In this document: positions 11,056-27,119 of the stretch, piece after piece
Position numbering within the stretch: position 1 is the first letter of the stretch
Layout: each line of letters begins with the position of its first letter
Assembly: GCA_019649035.1 (NCBI GenBank)
Contig: BMAT01007026.1
Span: 136,134 to 168,376 of the forward strand
From: Elysia marginata
Lineage: Eukaryota > Mollusca > Gastropoda > Plakobranchidae
Length of the DNA stretch: 32,243 nt
Direction: 5' to 3'
The notes under the pieces: generated by a model
What the model saw: only the letters and a program-made list of their open reading frames with translations
Databases searched by the model: none
What the model was told of the DNA's origin: nothing
Program-made: the position numbers and the translations under genes

Positions 11056-11300
11056 TTCAACTACAGGTTTTTTGCCCAATATAAAAGAAATCATCAACAG
11101 TCACAAAAGGGGATCCCTATCCAAACTCTCGAGAAAGACAGTGCAACTAGGCTGGGCAACTGCAAAGACAAATCAACATGTCCTCGAAAAGGAAAATGCT
11201 CAGAAAAAGCCTCGTATACAAGGCAGAAGTCATCCAAACAAAGCCACACACAGTGAAAACTTACATAGATATAACTTAAAATAGCCTTTCCAATTAAAAA
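11056..11300 (+). pseudogene. Penelope-like element, linker and start of GIY-YIG nuclease (copy D)
   Basis: The plus frame opens with GFLPNIKEIINSHKRG, equivalent to the SCMSDIKQIIDNHNKG segment of copy B. After frameshifts it continues with QCN, a CPRKGKC zinc-knuckle-like stretch, LVYKAEV and KTYIDIT (YIG changed to YID). It starts directly after the C-terminal fragment of copy C. The pair thus looks like an element end joined to a 5'-truncated second copy. The 99-codon open frame here is part of this relic, not a host gene. Confidence 0.7.
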
Positions 11301-13439
11301 AAGTAAAGTACATAGTAAGAAAAATGACCAATTCATTTAAGGATCTTAATTACATTGTTGACAACTTACTTCTGTGAAGGATATATGCTTAAGTTACACT
11401 GCTCTAGTTAAGAGAAACTGAAAAAGAACATACAAGGACGGTCATAACTATGACAGGTGATGCTTTGCATACTTCTATAATTACATGTAATATGTTTTGT
11501 ATTTAAGTCATTAATAATGATTCAATCATTATGCATACTTTTCTAAAATAGCCGTATTTGATGCAATGATGCATTGGTAGTCATTAAAATAAATTGATTA
11601 AGACTACTTTTTGCTGTTCTCATCGTTTATCGGCAAACGATGTAAAAGTTAGTGCCATAACACACGTATAGTCTCTTAGCCTTTACAGTATTCTATTTCC
11701 TTTACAGTGGAGTTTTTTAAGTCTTAAAGCCTAAATTGTTGCCCCTTAGTACAATCAATGAACATTTCAAACAGTCTTTTTCAAAACGTCAAGTTTGCTA
11801 CCTTTACACAAGTCCTGTGTTGATCCAGGGTATCTGCGCACATGGCAACTTGGACCGCACTTTAACGGGTCTGGGATGACGCCACTTTTTATCTTTTATT
11901 GCACAGTTTCCCCTTTATGATATAACATTTCAAGCTGATTTAGATGAGTGAATTGATCTTGCTAGACCTACTTTTACACTCTCTTGGTTCTTTTTTTTTC
12001 AAGCAGAGCTAGATTTATCTATGTGTAGGTTCTTGGAAGTAACATCTATTTAATTTTTGTGTGTGTGTCATTTCCCTTTTCAAATAACATTTTTTCATGC
12101 GTTTTGGATTCTGGATTATTCGTTTTCACTTCCGTGAGCCTAATTCCAACTATTTAGATTGAGTAAAAGAATTTCTTGGTAATCGTGCCAACCATTTGAG
12201 TGAGCTTGACGATTCCTTTAGATAAACGTTTTAGTTTTTGAAACAATTTGTTGATGAAGGTTACAAAAACGTTTAAACTATTACATTATCAAAGAGCCAC
12301 ACGCATGCGGTAGGCTACAAATGATCCAGAAACTTGAAATAAAAAAAAAAAGAATTGCGGTCTTTTCTCTCCCCCACGCAAGTCTATACCACTTATTTTC
12401 AATAATTTGTAATTCACTATTTAGCTAGATAAATTCGCGATTTATCGTGCAGTACCTCTAAAAAGGTTCGATATCATTTTCTGTAAATTTGCAATACAGC
12501 TACACAGAAGTGTATTTAATGAATACCTCTTGATTAGGCAGACATTTTATTTTTTTAAAGATGAAATTAAGGAAAACTGGAGAATATTGCAACGCCCGTG
12601 ATAAGTATTAGTTTTAAAGCAGCAAAAAAAGACACGATAGTTTTTTTTATATAGCATTACAATTTAGTAAAAATTCTGTTACAAGTTTTAAGAGCACGTT
12701 GTTATACACGGTGCTATTACAGTTTTTACAAGTTCGGAACACGAACAAATCTGTAATTTTTCCATAGTTTGAAAAAAAATGGTTTGGTGGTTTGAAATAT
12801 CTAACATGATCTTGCATTGAAATTGTCGTGGGTTTTTTTGGAATTATTTTAATGCAATGGTTTGTAATGAGTAATATTGCAAAGCAAATAGTGATCTCTT
12901 GTTACAACCACTTGTCTGCTCTTTTGGTACAGTTATTTTTCATTATAATCAACTGAAGATTTGAAAAACCGGTATTTTTCACTTGCGGTTTTCCCTTGAT
13001 TGAAGTAAAGGTTTATCGCTCACCTACAAACGATTACTTCACCACCCATTTGATGATGCAGGCTGCTTAGTTCTTGTATTTGCTCTATTCTTGAGGCTAT
13101 ACTTGGTTAAATCTCCCCAGGCTGCGATGTTCTGTTTTAGAAGTTTGTAACTGTTACACTCTATCTCAGTAGAATAGAAGCATCGGTTCACCATTATTGT
13201 TCCTGCAAGCCCTATCATGAGTGGTTCAACTTCAAAGTTCAAATAAAATTTTGTGTCCTCATAAGGCTTATTGTTTTGGTTCTACAGCATGAAAATACAG
13301 AAGACACAGAAGCACGTTTATAGGTAAACGAATATCACTTAATTTAACACTGTCACATACACTAGCTACCGAAAAACTTCAACATTTTTAGACATACAAA
13401 TAATGTAGACCATAGATTCCCAAGTAAACATAGAAAGGC
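11301..13439. other. Intergenic, no gene seen
   Basis: AT-rich, short frames only, no recognisable domain. Part may be decayed flank of the adjacent retroelements. Confidence 0.55.
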
Positions 13440-13850
13440 ATTTGACATCATGGCAGAAGTTTTACAGCATAGGGCATGAAGGATTTCCTATAGCGCTCGT
13501 GTTTGCACTGAAAAAAATTGGTCTTTCTGATCTGCCTGAGTATCTAATCTGACTGCATAGGGGGTGCTTGGCGTCTTTTATAATTGATAAGATTTTTTTA
13601 CTGGCAGTATATAGTATAAAGAATTTCAAAATCACCGAAATGCTCTTTTATGTTTTTCATCATTTTGTTAGCTCTCCTGATGTTTGATTGACTTTCATCT
13701 TTCTACTCTCTTTAGCATTTCCACCCCAGCAAGCAATAGCAAACGTCATGACACTCTCAACAACTGCCTTAAAGAACATGCGCAAAAGGGTGTTATCTAC
13801 GTGAAAACCATTTTAAATGCATTAGCCGCATTAGGGTTTTCTGTTTCTTT
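13440..13850 (-). pseudogene. LINE reverse-transcriptase C-terminal relic
   Basis: The minus strand reads NTLLRMFFKAVVESVMTFAI then ACWGGNAKESRKMK. After frameshifts come LLSIIKDAKHPL and KHERYRKSFMPYAVKLLP. These match the ordered motifs of CR1/L2/Rex-like LINE C-termini (FYxxVVxSVLxFAxxCWGGN, IIxDxxHPL, RxRKSFLPxAVKLxN). Several frameshifts make it dead. It is a different subfamily and orientation from the LINE at 6541-7245. Confidence 0.7.
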
Positions 13851-16462
13851 TTGAGTCGTATATCAAATAAAATAAACTCCAAAGTGGGTGTCATTGCTAT
13901 CTTCTGTTACGGTTTGTACATTCTTTCTCAAGTTAACCTTTAGGTGCGATGCTGAAGTTAGTAGCACTGTATCTTTGTTAGGTGAATTCGGCACAAGTTG
14001 ACTATACTAGTTGTGAGCTACAGGAGTTGAAATAAAATAATATTCTATAGTTATAGCTCATCACCAATATTGTCTTCAAAGTGAAATAACTCAAGATATT
14101 ATTAAGCTGGCGTTTTACAATTTTCAACCTTTTCAGATGGACAGAATACAGTAAGTGACGGTAAATTTCTGACTTGGATACCATAGTCTGCGATGCGTAG
14201 GCTGCGGCAGTACCTCACACCAAATATATTTTACTCTATAAACGCAACCACCATTATCGCTTTGTTTAGAACAGCCAGCTGATCACATAATATGAAAGCT
14301 TTTGCACTCGTGCAGGTTTGTTTTTTCTCACATTTTTTCCAGGGAAAAAACTGTCTATCGGATAATTAGGTGTGGTGATGAGAAAAGTGCGAAAGGTGGT
14401 GCGTGGTGAGGAGGGGGTCACTACTCGTTGAGGTTGAGATGTTTTGCAGGGTTAGATTGTCATATTAAAAATATAAATTTAAGCCCAAGCAATAAAATTT
14501 CTTTGCCTCGTACGCCTATCCTCTTTGCTAAGGCAAAATTTGATTTCCAATTGTGTTTGCATCGAAAACTTTTCCTAGTTGCTCTATTTTTTAAAAAGAC
14601 AATGACATTGAAGGTTTAAAAATGCTGTTTACAAACGCGAATATTTCTTTCGCACCGTTAGTTCTAAAACATAATTATATCAAATGACATTTGAAATCCT
14701 AGTATTGTTTCTTTTTTTAAAGATTAACTGTTGCAGCCAAATTGCTAATCGTATAAACAGCTGCTAAACAAGGCAGCTAGAAGCAAGTGTATCTTAAGAG
14801 TTTGGAGATATTAGTTTTTTTTTTTTCAACATTCAAATTTTATACCATGTCCATGAAACTATAATTTAATTTTCACACATTATTTGAGTTTTTGATGTGT
14901 GCTCAAGTCGTTATCTGATTGTCCAATTTCTTGTCTCTTCTTTTGTACCGAAACGCTGATGGTCAATGTCGAGGCTATTAAGTTACAGAGGCCCAACCAT
15001 TCCAACAAATACGAAGTGAAGAAGGCGAATGAAACAATCTTTTTTTAAAATACGAAGGCATGAATTTTTCTACAAATAGGTTACTTGACAAACATATTGT
15101 TAGTTTTTGAAATTTAGGAAATAGTAATTAAAATTATGATTTTTGTTTTTAAGTTTCTCGAGGAGTTACAAGTTTTTTTTAAAGTTGTGCCTGTTGTATT
15201 AGAAAGCTAGCCAATCTTATTATCCCTAAAATATGCACAGTTCAAGGTTATGCCAATCTTAAGGAAAAGAACATTTTACTCTGACAATACGTACAAACAA
15301 ACTACACAGTGTACAAATAAAATACTAAAACAAAGAGTATGTCATGGCATTTTAAAGAATGTGCTGAAATAAGAGTAAATCATTCTTGAAATGTTGGTGT
15401 ATTTTCTCTTTTTGTGTTGAAGAAAAAGTTTCAAAGATTGGATAAGGCAACACCGTATAGGCAGGTTTAAAAGGTTTATGATAGAAGGGATATTATCAAA
15501 TAAAAATTTGGCAATTTTGTCTGCATCAAGACCTTATTGATCAGACAGTCAGAAAACATTAAATTGAGTGTTGGTTAACGCGACAAAAGAAATAAAAATG
15601 CACCAGAAGACAGAATAAAATATTTTTGGCTATTAGGGTTTATTGAGTGGGAAAATATTTAGCTGTGCTGAATAAACAAGATGGATTGGATGATGAACTA
15701 GATAAATTACAAGATGAACAAAAGACATGCATTCGGTGATCAGCCTACTATGTCATCGTCTCTCTGCGAATTAAAAAAGGGGAAAATGTCATAAAAAGAA
15801 TATTAGAACGAAATTTCGACTTGCTCATACAAAGAATAACATATCTAGTTAGACTAAAAGTTGGAATTTTAGCAATCTAATCTGTGACTTTTTTAATGTG
15901 CTTTCAAAACATAACAACGCTTTTTCGTATCACTGAATTTGGCTTGAGGCAAGGATGTTAAATGAACTAAAGTATGTAAAATATATACGATGTTTTTTAG
16001 CCTGTTCAACAAAAAGCAAAGATACATTTTTATTTACCCCAACATTAAAAATTCATAACATAGGAAACTCGTCGTTGTTCGTGTAAAGGGAGTGGGTGAC
16101 GCAACCAATCGAGACTCTCTTCTGTGTGTGAAAATTATCATAGCCAGTAAGGCATGGGTTTTATAGCAACTCTATTCTTGCAAAACCCAACTTCGAAGAC
16201 TTTCTAGGTTGTCAGCAACCTTGCAGTTTTCTTGTCACTCTCACAAATAGAAACATGGAAGTATTCAGTCCAGTTTAAATAGTTTGAACATACACGAAAC
16301 AAAATTGCCTTGAAATTATCCGCGTCATATGCATACTCTATGGAAGGAGAAGAAAATCAGTAACCTGATGTTGCTTATTTAAAAAAAAAACACTTTTTAA
16401 AGTATCCAGATCGATGGAAATAGACTCGACTAGATTCTTTAGTTAAAAATATTATGATAACA
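13851..16462. other. Intergenic and 3' flank of the ependymin-related gene
   Basis: No gene recognised. An AATAAA on the minus strand near 16028-16033 is a possible polyadenylation signal for the ependymin-related transcript, about 430 bases past the stop. Confidence 0.45.
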
Positions 16463-20982
<4,520 letters not shown>

Positions 20983-20997
20983 GATCAATAGCAAAAT
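20983..20997 (-). other. Ependymin-related gene, 5' UTR part of the first coding exon
   Basis: A splice acceptor (TTCAAACCAG, AG at 20999-20998) lies 15 bases upstream of the ATG. This implies an upstream non-coding exon, consistent with the donor found at 22335/22334. Confidence 0.55.
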
Positions 20998-21341
20998 CTG
21001 GTTTGAACAAAGTAAAATTAAGGTTTAGCTTTCAATGAGTATGACGCTGACTTCCTTGTAAACGGAGTACCAACATTTAGGTAGTAAAATAATTTTGGTT
21101 AGGGTCAAGTCTATTAGAGAAACCCAAAGTGCTACGCATTAGATATTCGCCATGGCATTACTAATCGTGTAACTTCTAAGTTACAGAGGAGCAGCTTCTA
21201 GAAATTATGTGTTATTCTATATATTTAACAATCTTTCATACGTTAGGATTTTAAATCAAAACCTTCTCAAAAGTAGGCATAAATTCAATTCGGTCCTTAA
21301 GGCCAATAAAAAAAACCTGTTAGAAGTCTGCTGGAATTTCA

Positions 21342-21358
21342 GGGGGGGGGGGGGGGGG
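21342..21358 (+). repeat. Poly-G run
   Basis: Seventeen consecutive G in the first intron of the ependymin-related gene. Run length is probably polymorphic and error-prone. Confidence 0.9.
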
Positions 21359-21400
21359 AGGGATAATATATACCGTCACAAAATGTGATTGTTTAACAAA

Positions 21401-21578
21401 CGCAAAAAACCATTGTTTCACTTCTTTTTTACCTCTGTTTACCTTTTGTACCTAATTTATATCAAAATACTTGAGCTATAAAAGCTGACGCTATGTAACT
21501 ATTTAAAGAACCCATATAAAAGAGGTAAAAATATTTTGCATAGGCGTTTATTCGGATGGTCAAACACTAACTTTATAT
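21401..21578. repeat. Duplicated ependymin intron/promoter block, copy 1, part 1
   Basis: Matches 24363-24548 in the same orientation, including an identical AAAGAACCCATATAAAAG core and shared GCATAGGCG and ACACTAAC stretches. The match stops at about 21578, where a LINE fragment begins, and resumes at about 22301. Confidence 0.75.
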
Positions 21579-21912
21579 ATATAGAGCATTTATTACTCGA
21601 AGATATTGTACTTCTTCTCGAAGGCGGATCCACGTTGATGTTGCCTCTTACACAAGCTGCCTGAATTTCTGCCGCGCCTCTTATTCGCTCTTGGCGCGCA
21701 TCTGTTCTTGTAGTTTTCAGCGCTTTTCCACCCTGCTCCCACCGTTTTCTAGGTCTTCCCGTGTTTCTCTCTCGTCTGTTGCGCTCTTCATGCATAGTTC
21801 AACTAATGTGTCGTGCCGTTTGACGTGTCCAAAGTATCTTAACTGTTGTTTTTTTATCTGGTTGAGGAAGCCTTGGTATGAAAATTGGCAATATCTGACT
21901 TGTCGCGACAAT
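21578..21912 (-). pseudogene. LINE C-terminal relic in ependymin intron 1
   Basis: Minus strand reads IKKQQLRYFGHVKRHDTLVE then, after a frameshift near 21797, ERNRRERNTGRPRKRWEQGG and later GNINVDPPSRR. This is the hallmark end of many LINE polyproteins (QLRYxGHVxR, then RGRPRKRW). The TA-rich end at about 21578-21590 is the probable 3' terminus. The element interrupts the block duplicated at 24363-24610. Clade not resolved. Confidence 0.7.
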
Positions 21913-22024
21913 CAATCTCTTGGAGATCTAGCTTTTATAAGATGCTTAAAACACTGGTACCCTTTTCTGTAATACTTACCTTGGCGTAGACTATTGTTTT
22001 CGTTCTTCAGAATTTAACAAAATT

Positions 22025-22028
22025 NNNN
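22025..22028. other. Assembly gap (4 N)
   Basis: Four undetermined bases, probably a join between assembled pieces. Continuity across it should not be assumed. Confidence 0.95.
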
Positions 22029-22334
22029 ATGTTATGGTCCTTTTGTACAATTTTAGCATATTTGATGTATGTGATATGGCGTATTGTCTGCCATTTTACT
22101 CTTTTAGAAATAAAAGGGACATCCTAATCGATTTTTTTTCCAACGAACTGCTTTAAAATTTCTGTATGTTGATCATTTTTTTCTGATTGATTTTGTTAAC
22201 TTGAAGTTTTTAACCTGTGGTTTTAAATAAATGGTTTGCAATCATAGACTTTTCTATGATAGTGCGTGTGTTTTAGTCATTTTATTGAGACATCAAATGT
22301 TTATTTTAGATGACGTGCTTTGTGTGCCACTTAC

Positions 22335-22402
22335 CTGTATAGTACCTCTTAAGAGTAACGAACCCAACCTTAAAAAACTGATAGAAGTCGCGAAGTCGTC
22401 AA
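22335..22402 (-). other. Predicted non-coding first exon of the ependymin-related gene
   Basis: The minus strand has a near-perfect donor, TATACAG|gtaagt, with the exon ending at 22335. A TATA-like box lies about 100 bases upstream and a partnering acceptor at 20999-20998. The exon start (about 22402) is inferred from the usual TATA to start-site spacing. The resulting intron of about 1.3 kb contains a LINE fragment. Confidence 0.45.
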
Positions 22403-22430
22403 ACTAGCAGGCTCTAGATCCACGGGAAGC

Positions 22431-22438
22431 CTTTAATA
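22431..22438 (-). promoter_or_regulatory. TATA-like box of the ependymin-related gene
   Basis: TATTAAAG on the minus strand about 30 bases upstream of the inferred start of the non-coding exon. The surrounding block is partly conserved in the duplicate near 24600-24710, which supports a regulatory role. Confidence 0.35.
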
Positions 22439-22460
22439 CCCACCAATGACTGTGCAGTCA

Positions 22461-24362
22461 CAACGCTTAGCCCGCTAGTGTTGTCATAGACTACAAACAT
22501 TGAGTAATTGTCCTGTTTTCTACCCCGAAGCCTTGCTCTGGAACTATCAGCGTACGAAGTTTTGGACTTTACTGAGAAATTTCCAGGTGGTTGGGGTTAA
22601 TGTCGTAAACTTAGTTGGAGTACAGATATTACAGACTTGGATCTGTGATGAATTTAACCATAGCTATCAGTAGCCTTACAAGTCAGTCAGAGACAACTGA
22701 ATGTTTTGTTGGTTTTTACTATGTTGAAGGGACATAAGGTTATTTTTTTTTTTACATTTCTGAATCATGTGCAATTTGCATGCAAAGATTGGGTATTGTC
22801 CTTTTTTTTCATGTTCCTTCTTTTTACTTTCCGAAAACTTGAAAAACTTTTGCACAATTTGTATTCAGAAGTATAGAGTAAACGTTTAATCAGAAAGCAA
22901 GCTTTCAGTAACAAGAGCTTTAATTTTTCTTCCAAATTACCAGTTTGTTTCACGTGTAAATTGTTCAATGTCTGATTCACTTGGCTACAACATATATAAA
23001 TCTATAGGTTTCATGGTGAAAGGCCAGCACTAAGTTTATAATGCGGCTAATTCAAAACTGCATTCTTATGAATTTTTGACTGTTTATCCTCTATAATCAA
23101 TAAAGTTAGATACTTATGCTGCTGTGTACAAGCAAAGGTGTCCTTAACGGTGTTGTTTTTTTTATACTTTAAATCCTATTTGCGAAAGTAAACTTCGTTG
23201 GAATACGAAATATCTCTGTTTTTGAGTTAAACGAAAACAGACAACCTAATGATCAATGGATCATTTTGTATATCACTCAAACTAAAACAGTTTCAGAAAG
23301 TTTGACTTGACTTGAGCAAGCATTTGGACCTCAAATATCTTGATCGAAAGTTTAATGTAAACCATTGGGTAACGGATGGTTAGAGTTGGGATTTTTAAAG
23401 CCTATCTAAAAACTATCTCGCGAGAAGAAAACCAATCCTTACGTTATCATATTAGTTCATTTGATTGCCAGAGCTGGCTATCGCATTTTTCTTTTTCTAA
23501 ATGAAACATACACGAAACTCAACAGTCTGTCTACTATAATGTTTCCTGCCTGAGTGTTCCTTGTCGATATTTGAATTCATATCACCCAGTTCCAGAATTT
23601 ACTACGAAACTACGTCAGAGCCATCAGCCTCAACTGAGGTAAAGCCAATGGTTATTGAGAGTCCTAAAACTTTCACCAACCCCCAAAAAGAGTTAAAATA
23701 CACAATTATGTACATGTATTGGGAATAGACGATACTATTTAAAAAATATGTAAATTCTGTTGCATTGACTTTTTGGAAAGCATAAGACTATCTCTGAAAT
23801 GAATCAGAATAGAAGAGCATACTTCAAGTATGGCCAGTAGTTTTCTTCACTCAAACTGCTAAGCCGCACTGCGCTAATCAGCGGGATGCGCAAGGTCATT
23901 AACGAACGTATGTCAAGGGATATGGTCATATTACATCTGTGTGGTCCTCACCAGATTCGGCCTCACGCCTGGTGGTGCAAAGTTAGCTTTACCTATCAGG
24001 ACTGTATAAAGTTTAAAGGTTATAAACCCACATAGTGCCTTTTATGGCATACTTTGTTAAGAACACATTTTGCTTGGCAGGGAAGTCGGTGGACAAAGGC
24101 GAGGCTCGAGTATTCTATTGCAGTATGAGTGGATACCCGAAAAGTAACAATGAGGCACAAGGGTTTTTTCCCCTGTGCTTTCGATTCTTTTTTAAAGCCC
24201 GCTTTGATTAGATGATTAGATAACGTCTTTTGTTAGTTCACACTGTACGGTACGATACATTGACAAAAAAATAATATCTACTTCTTAAAATCATATGCAT
24301 GATTAGAAATTTCTGATTATTTTTAAGTTTTACAGGGTAGTCATGCTGTGAGTGAAATTAAA
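22461..24362. other. Upstream region between promoter block copies
   Basis: No coding exon recognised on either strand. A slightly GC-richer patch at about 23870-24130 contains CACCAG/CTGGTG inverted repeats (23949-23974). Otherwise AT-rich spacer. Confidence 0.5.
24155..24178. repeat. Short hairpin
   Basis: GCACAAGGG and CCCCTGTGC arms, with one A-C mismatch, around a T-rich loop. No gene is adjacent. Confidence 0.5.
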
Positions 24363-24710
24363 AACGCAAATAGAACATTCTTTTTTTTTTCTTCTACCTT
24401 TGTTTAGCTTTTATATCTAATTTTTGTCAAAATAGTTAGGCGATAGAGGCTTACACTGTGTGGCTATTTAAAGAACCCATATAAAAGGGGTTATAAAAAA
24501 CTGCATAGGCGCTTATCAAAATGGTCCCACACTAACATTATATTTAAAGAAATGTGCGAGATCGATAGCGGTGCCAACTACAAATTTATTTCAGATGCTG
24601 TGCTTTGTATGCCACATTACTAAACCCCCCGCTGAAGAGAGTCGCGAGGGAGCGCTTCCCCATTTCCAGTTCATATGGGACTGTCCAGCGTCACGACGGC
24701 ACCGTAACAG
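24363..24710. repeat. Duplicate of ependymin intron/promoter block, copy 2
   Basis: Second copy of 21401-21578 plus 22301-22460, here contiguous and without the LINE fragment. The splice donor equivalent to 22335/22334 has changed to an AGTAATG context and the exon segment is shortened. It could not act as the same first exon. No ependymin coding exon was found between it and 22560. Confidence 0.6.
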
Positions 24711-24785
24711 TTAAGCTCAGTCTCATGCTATGGTGACTTTGTTGTTATATCGCTTTTCTATTCTAGGATTAAACATGGTACAAAA

Positions 24786-24852
24786 GGAAGAGATAAGTAG
24801 AGGAGGGGGATAGAGAGATAGACAGAATGAGGGGGAGAGAGAGGGAGAGAGC
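24786..24852 (+). repeat. GA-rich simple repeat
   Basis: Impure GAGA, GATA and GGGGA purine tract just upstream (minus-strand sense) of the duplicated promoter block. Confidence 0.8.
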
Positions 24853-25429
24853 AAGGGTTAAGGGTTCAAGTCAGATTTTAGGGTGAGATGGATCAATTTA
24901 TATGATGTAAGAGACTGCCGTATTTTTGCTGTTGTACGGCAAGAATTCCTCTGTGATATCCATTTTATTGAAGGTATTTTCGAGCATGGCTGAAAAGTTT
25001 AGGACAGATAAGGATATAGAATGAGGTACGAGGTTTAAAGTGTAACAAAAGAATTACTCCCAATTTAAAACAACTCCTAGACTTTAGCATTCGGTGGGTA
25101 AGATACTTTCTATTCTGAGATTACTTAAACAAAAATACGATTATATTGAGGTTAAATGAAAAATTTAATAAAGAAATAGGAAATGGGTTTCAGAAAGAAG
25201 CTTGACGCTGTTATAGTATTAAAGAAAAAATAGGTCACAAATTTTCATTTTCGCTTATTAAAAATATAGCTGCAGTCTCAACATTTTACACATAAATAAT
25301 TCTCCCGAGCAGGCCTATACTTTCCAAAGCAAAATCAACTCATATTTCCGAGAATTACAGTACTGCTGCCTGTTAGGCGCTGAACTACTATCATTTCACA
25401 AATTTCAAGCACTGCCTTTGGACATTACC

Positions 25430-25560
25430 AATTTTACGAGTGGATGGAGTGATGAAAGTGTGGATAAATTGCTCTTCTAATGTTGTAGTAGTTGGGAATC
25501 GAACCCTCAACCGGCGGATCACAAGTCTGACGCGCTAACCACAGAGCCACGCTGCTCCAC
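25430..25560 (-). repeat. tRNA-derived SINE-like sequence
   Basis: The minus strand at 25558-25488 reads like a tRNA: A box TGGCTCTGTGGTTAGCG, an anticodon-like loop CTTGTGA and B box GAGGGTTCGATTCCC. The T stem and anticodon stem have mismatches (for example GAGGG against CCCAA), so a working tRNA is unlikely. The downstream CACTCCATCCACTCG resembles the body of molluscan SINEs. Confidence 0.6.
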
Positions 25561-25743
25561 AAAAAATAGATCTCAGGAAATGCTTTAGAGTCAGAAGAAA
25601 ATGTTTAAAATATTGCGTTTCTTATCCCTTTTAGATGCAAATAAGTTAAGTAAAAAAATTATACAAATCAGACTCGCTCTGGTTCTTAATGCTATAAACA
25701 ATTGATTCGCGATTTGCTCTATGATGTAGAAGGTCTATATTCT

Positions 25744-25769
25744 TTGAACGTACGAGCTTGTACGTTCAA
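25744..25769. repeat. Perfect 10-bp inverted repeat hairpin
   Basis: TTGAACGTAC and GTACGTTCAA flank a 6-base loop GAGCTT with no mismatch. It is not followed by a T tract or a CTRR Helitron end. Confidence 0.7.
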
Positions 25770-26260
25770 GATTCTCGTCTCTTTAATTGTCTTTTTTACA
25801 ATGAACATAATTATACTAGCTTTATGTCTCCCTGTACCGATAGCCTGAGCTTTATAGCAGCAGTACGAGTACGTTGTGCGTATTAAATTTGGCTTTTCGT
25901 TTCTTCATAGATCTCCTTTCTGACGAAGCTGCCAATGAGCTCTAATCTAGGCTGGGGCAGACATAGTTAGATCTAAATCTTGTTTATAGAATCGTCCACC
26001 GACGACGGAAACCACTCCTTACTGTTTATTTATGCCTCTGGGGCTTTGGCTAGTTATAGCGATTCAGCCCCTTACTGGTGAGTCTAGGATCTAGAGTTAA
26101 GACTTAGGTACATGTATGAAAAAGTCTGAGGGCAGCTGGCCAGTGGCCACTATGGTAAAGATTATAAACAAGGTATGTTAGTTAGATATATTTTTTTCAG
26201 AATAATGGCCAGTACAGTTACACAGAGTTACACAGGGACACACAGAGAGAAAAACGAGCT

Positions 26261-26299
26261 AGCTAGATAGATAGAAAGATAGATAGAGAGAGAGAGAGT
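26261..26299 (+). repeat. GATA/GA microsatellite
   Basis: Short GATA units grading into a GAGAGA run. Confidence 0.85.
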
Positions 26300-27119
26300 A
26301 GACTGAGGTAAAAATTATATGTATTGTAGAAATTGTTGCTAGCGGGAAGCCAAGTAAGTAAATGTGTGTATAAGAGGTGCTTTTTCAAAAATTATTGTTC
26401 CCACATTTAAATAGCGCTACAATCCAGTAGTTGCTCTTGATCCTTACTTGTTTGCTTAGTAAATATATATTCCTGTTGTCTTCTCTGATTTCTATGATTC
26501 AGATTTTTTTCTTTTTTATTGTTAACACATCCAGTGGCTGTGACAAATAAGCATCAGCTTTTTAAAAATTCTTTCTTTTCGTTGCTGCACTGTATATTAT
26601 CTATAACACTCAAAGATAGAAAATGTCTATAGTTAGGTCAGTCTTAAAACTATTAACATGTTTAAGCTTCCCTCTCCAGCAAAGCGTTTAAAATGTATTT
26701 TTTACATCAAATGACTAACTGTGTTATTCTAGACTGGTCTTTGACACTGCTAGTCCAGCCGTGGCATTGCCAAGATGATGAAATTTAACCCTGAGGGCCT
26801 GAGGTTAAATACTATGTTGACCCTTTCACCGACTTTTCCTAGCACTCACTCAGATAATCTTTCATAAACACATTTTAGTAATCTCGAGGCTGGACTCATT
26901 TATTCATTTTTGTAGCTTGTAATAAGGCCTGCGTCTGAAGAGTTTTAGAAAATACACGACTGTATGTACAAGAACGCGGTATCTTAATGCATCCTTTTGG
27001 CGTAGTGAATTTTAAACTTGCATGCTCGATCAGATTGTCGACCAACAAACAAGTAATAAGATGCTTGCTATTGTAAAGATAATTTGCTATTGCTTTTTCC
27101 CTGGCACTACTTTTGCATA

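Larger units (their letters stand above)
22301..22460. repeat. Duplicated ependymin intron/promoter block, copy 1, part 2
   Basis: Matches 24575-24710: shared GTGCTTTGTGTGCCAC-like, TCGCGACTT-like and CAGTCACAACG-like segments. This part holds the predicted first exon, its donor and the TATA-like box. Confidence 0.55.
24853..27119. other. Intergenic with repeats
   Basis: Apart from the SINE-like sequence, the hairpin and the GATA/GA tract listed separately, no gene is visible. A GC-richer patch at about 25910-26110 has no recognisable coding content. Confidence 0.5.

Noticed and set aside
10985..11284. 99-codon plus-strand frame as a host gene
   Set aside because: Its content matches the linker and nuclease start of Penelope-like elements across frames, so it is a retroelement relic.
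25488..25558. Functional tRNA gene
   Set aside because: A and B boxes are present, but the T stem and anticodon stem have mismatches and no clean acceptor stem forms; a SINE head is more likely.
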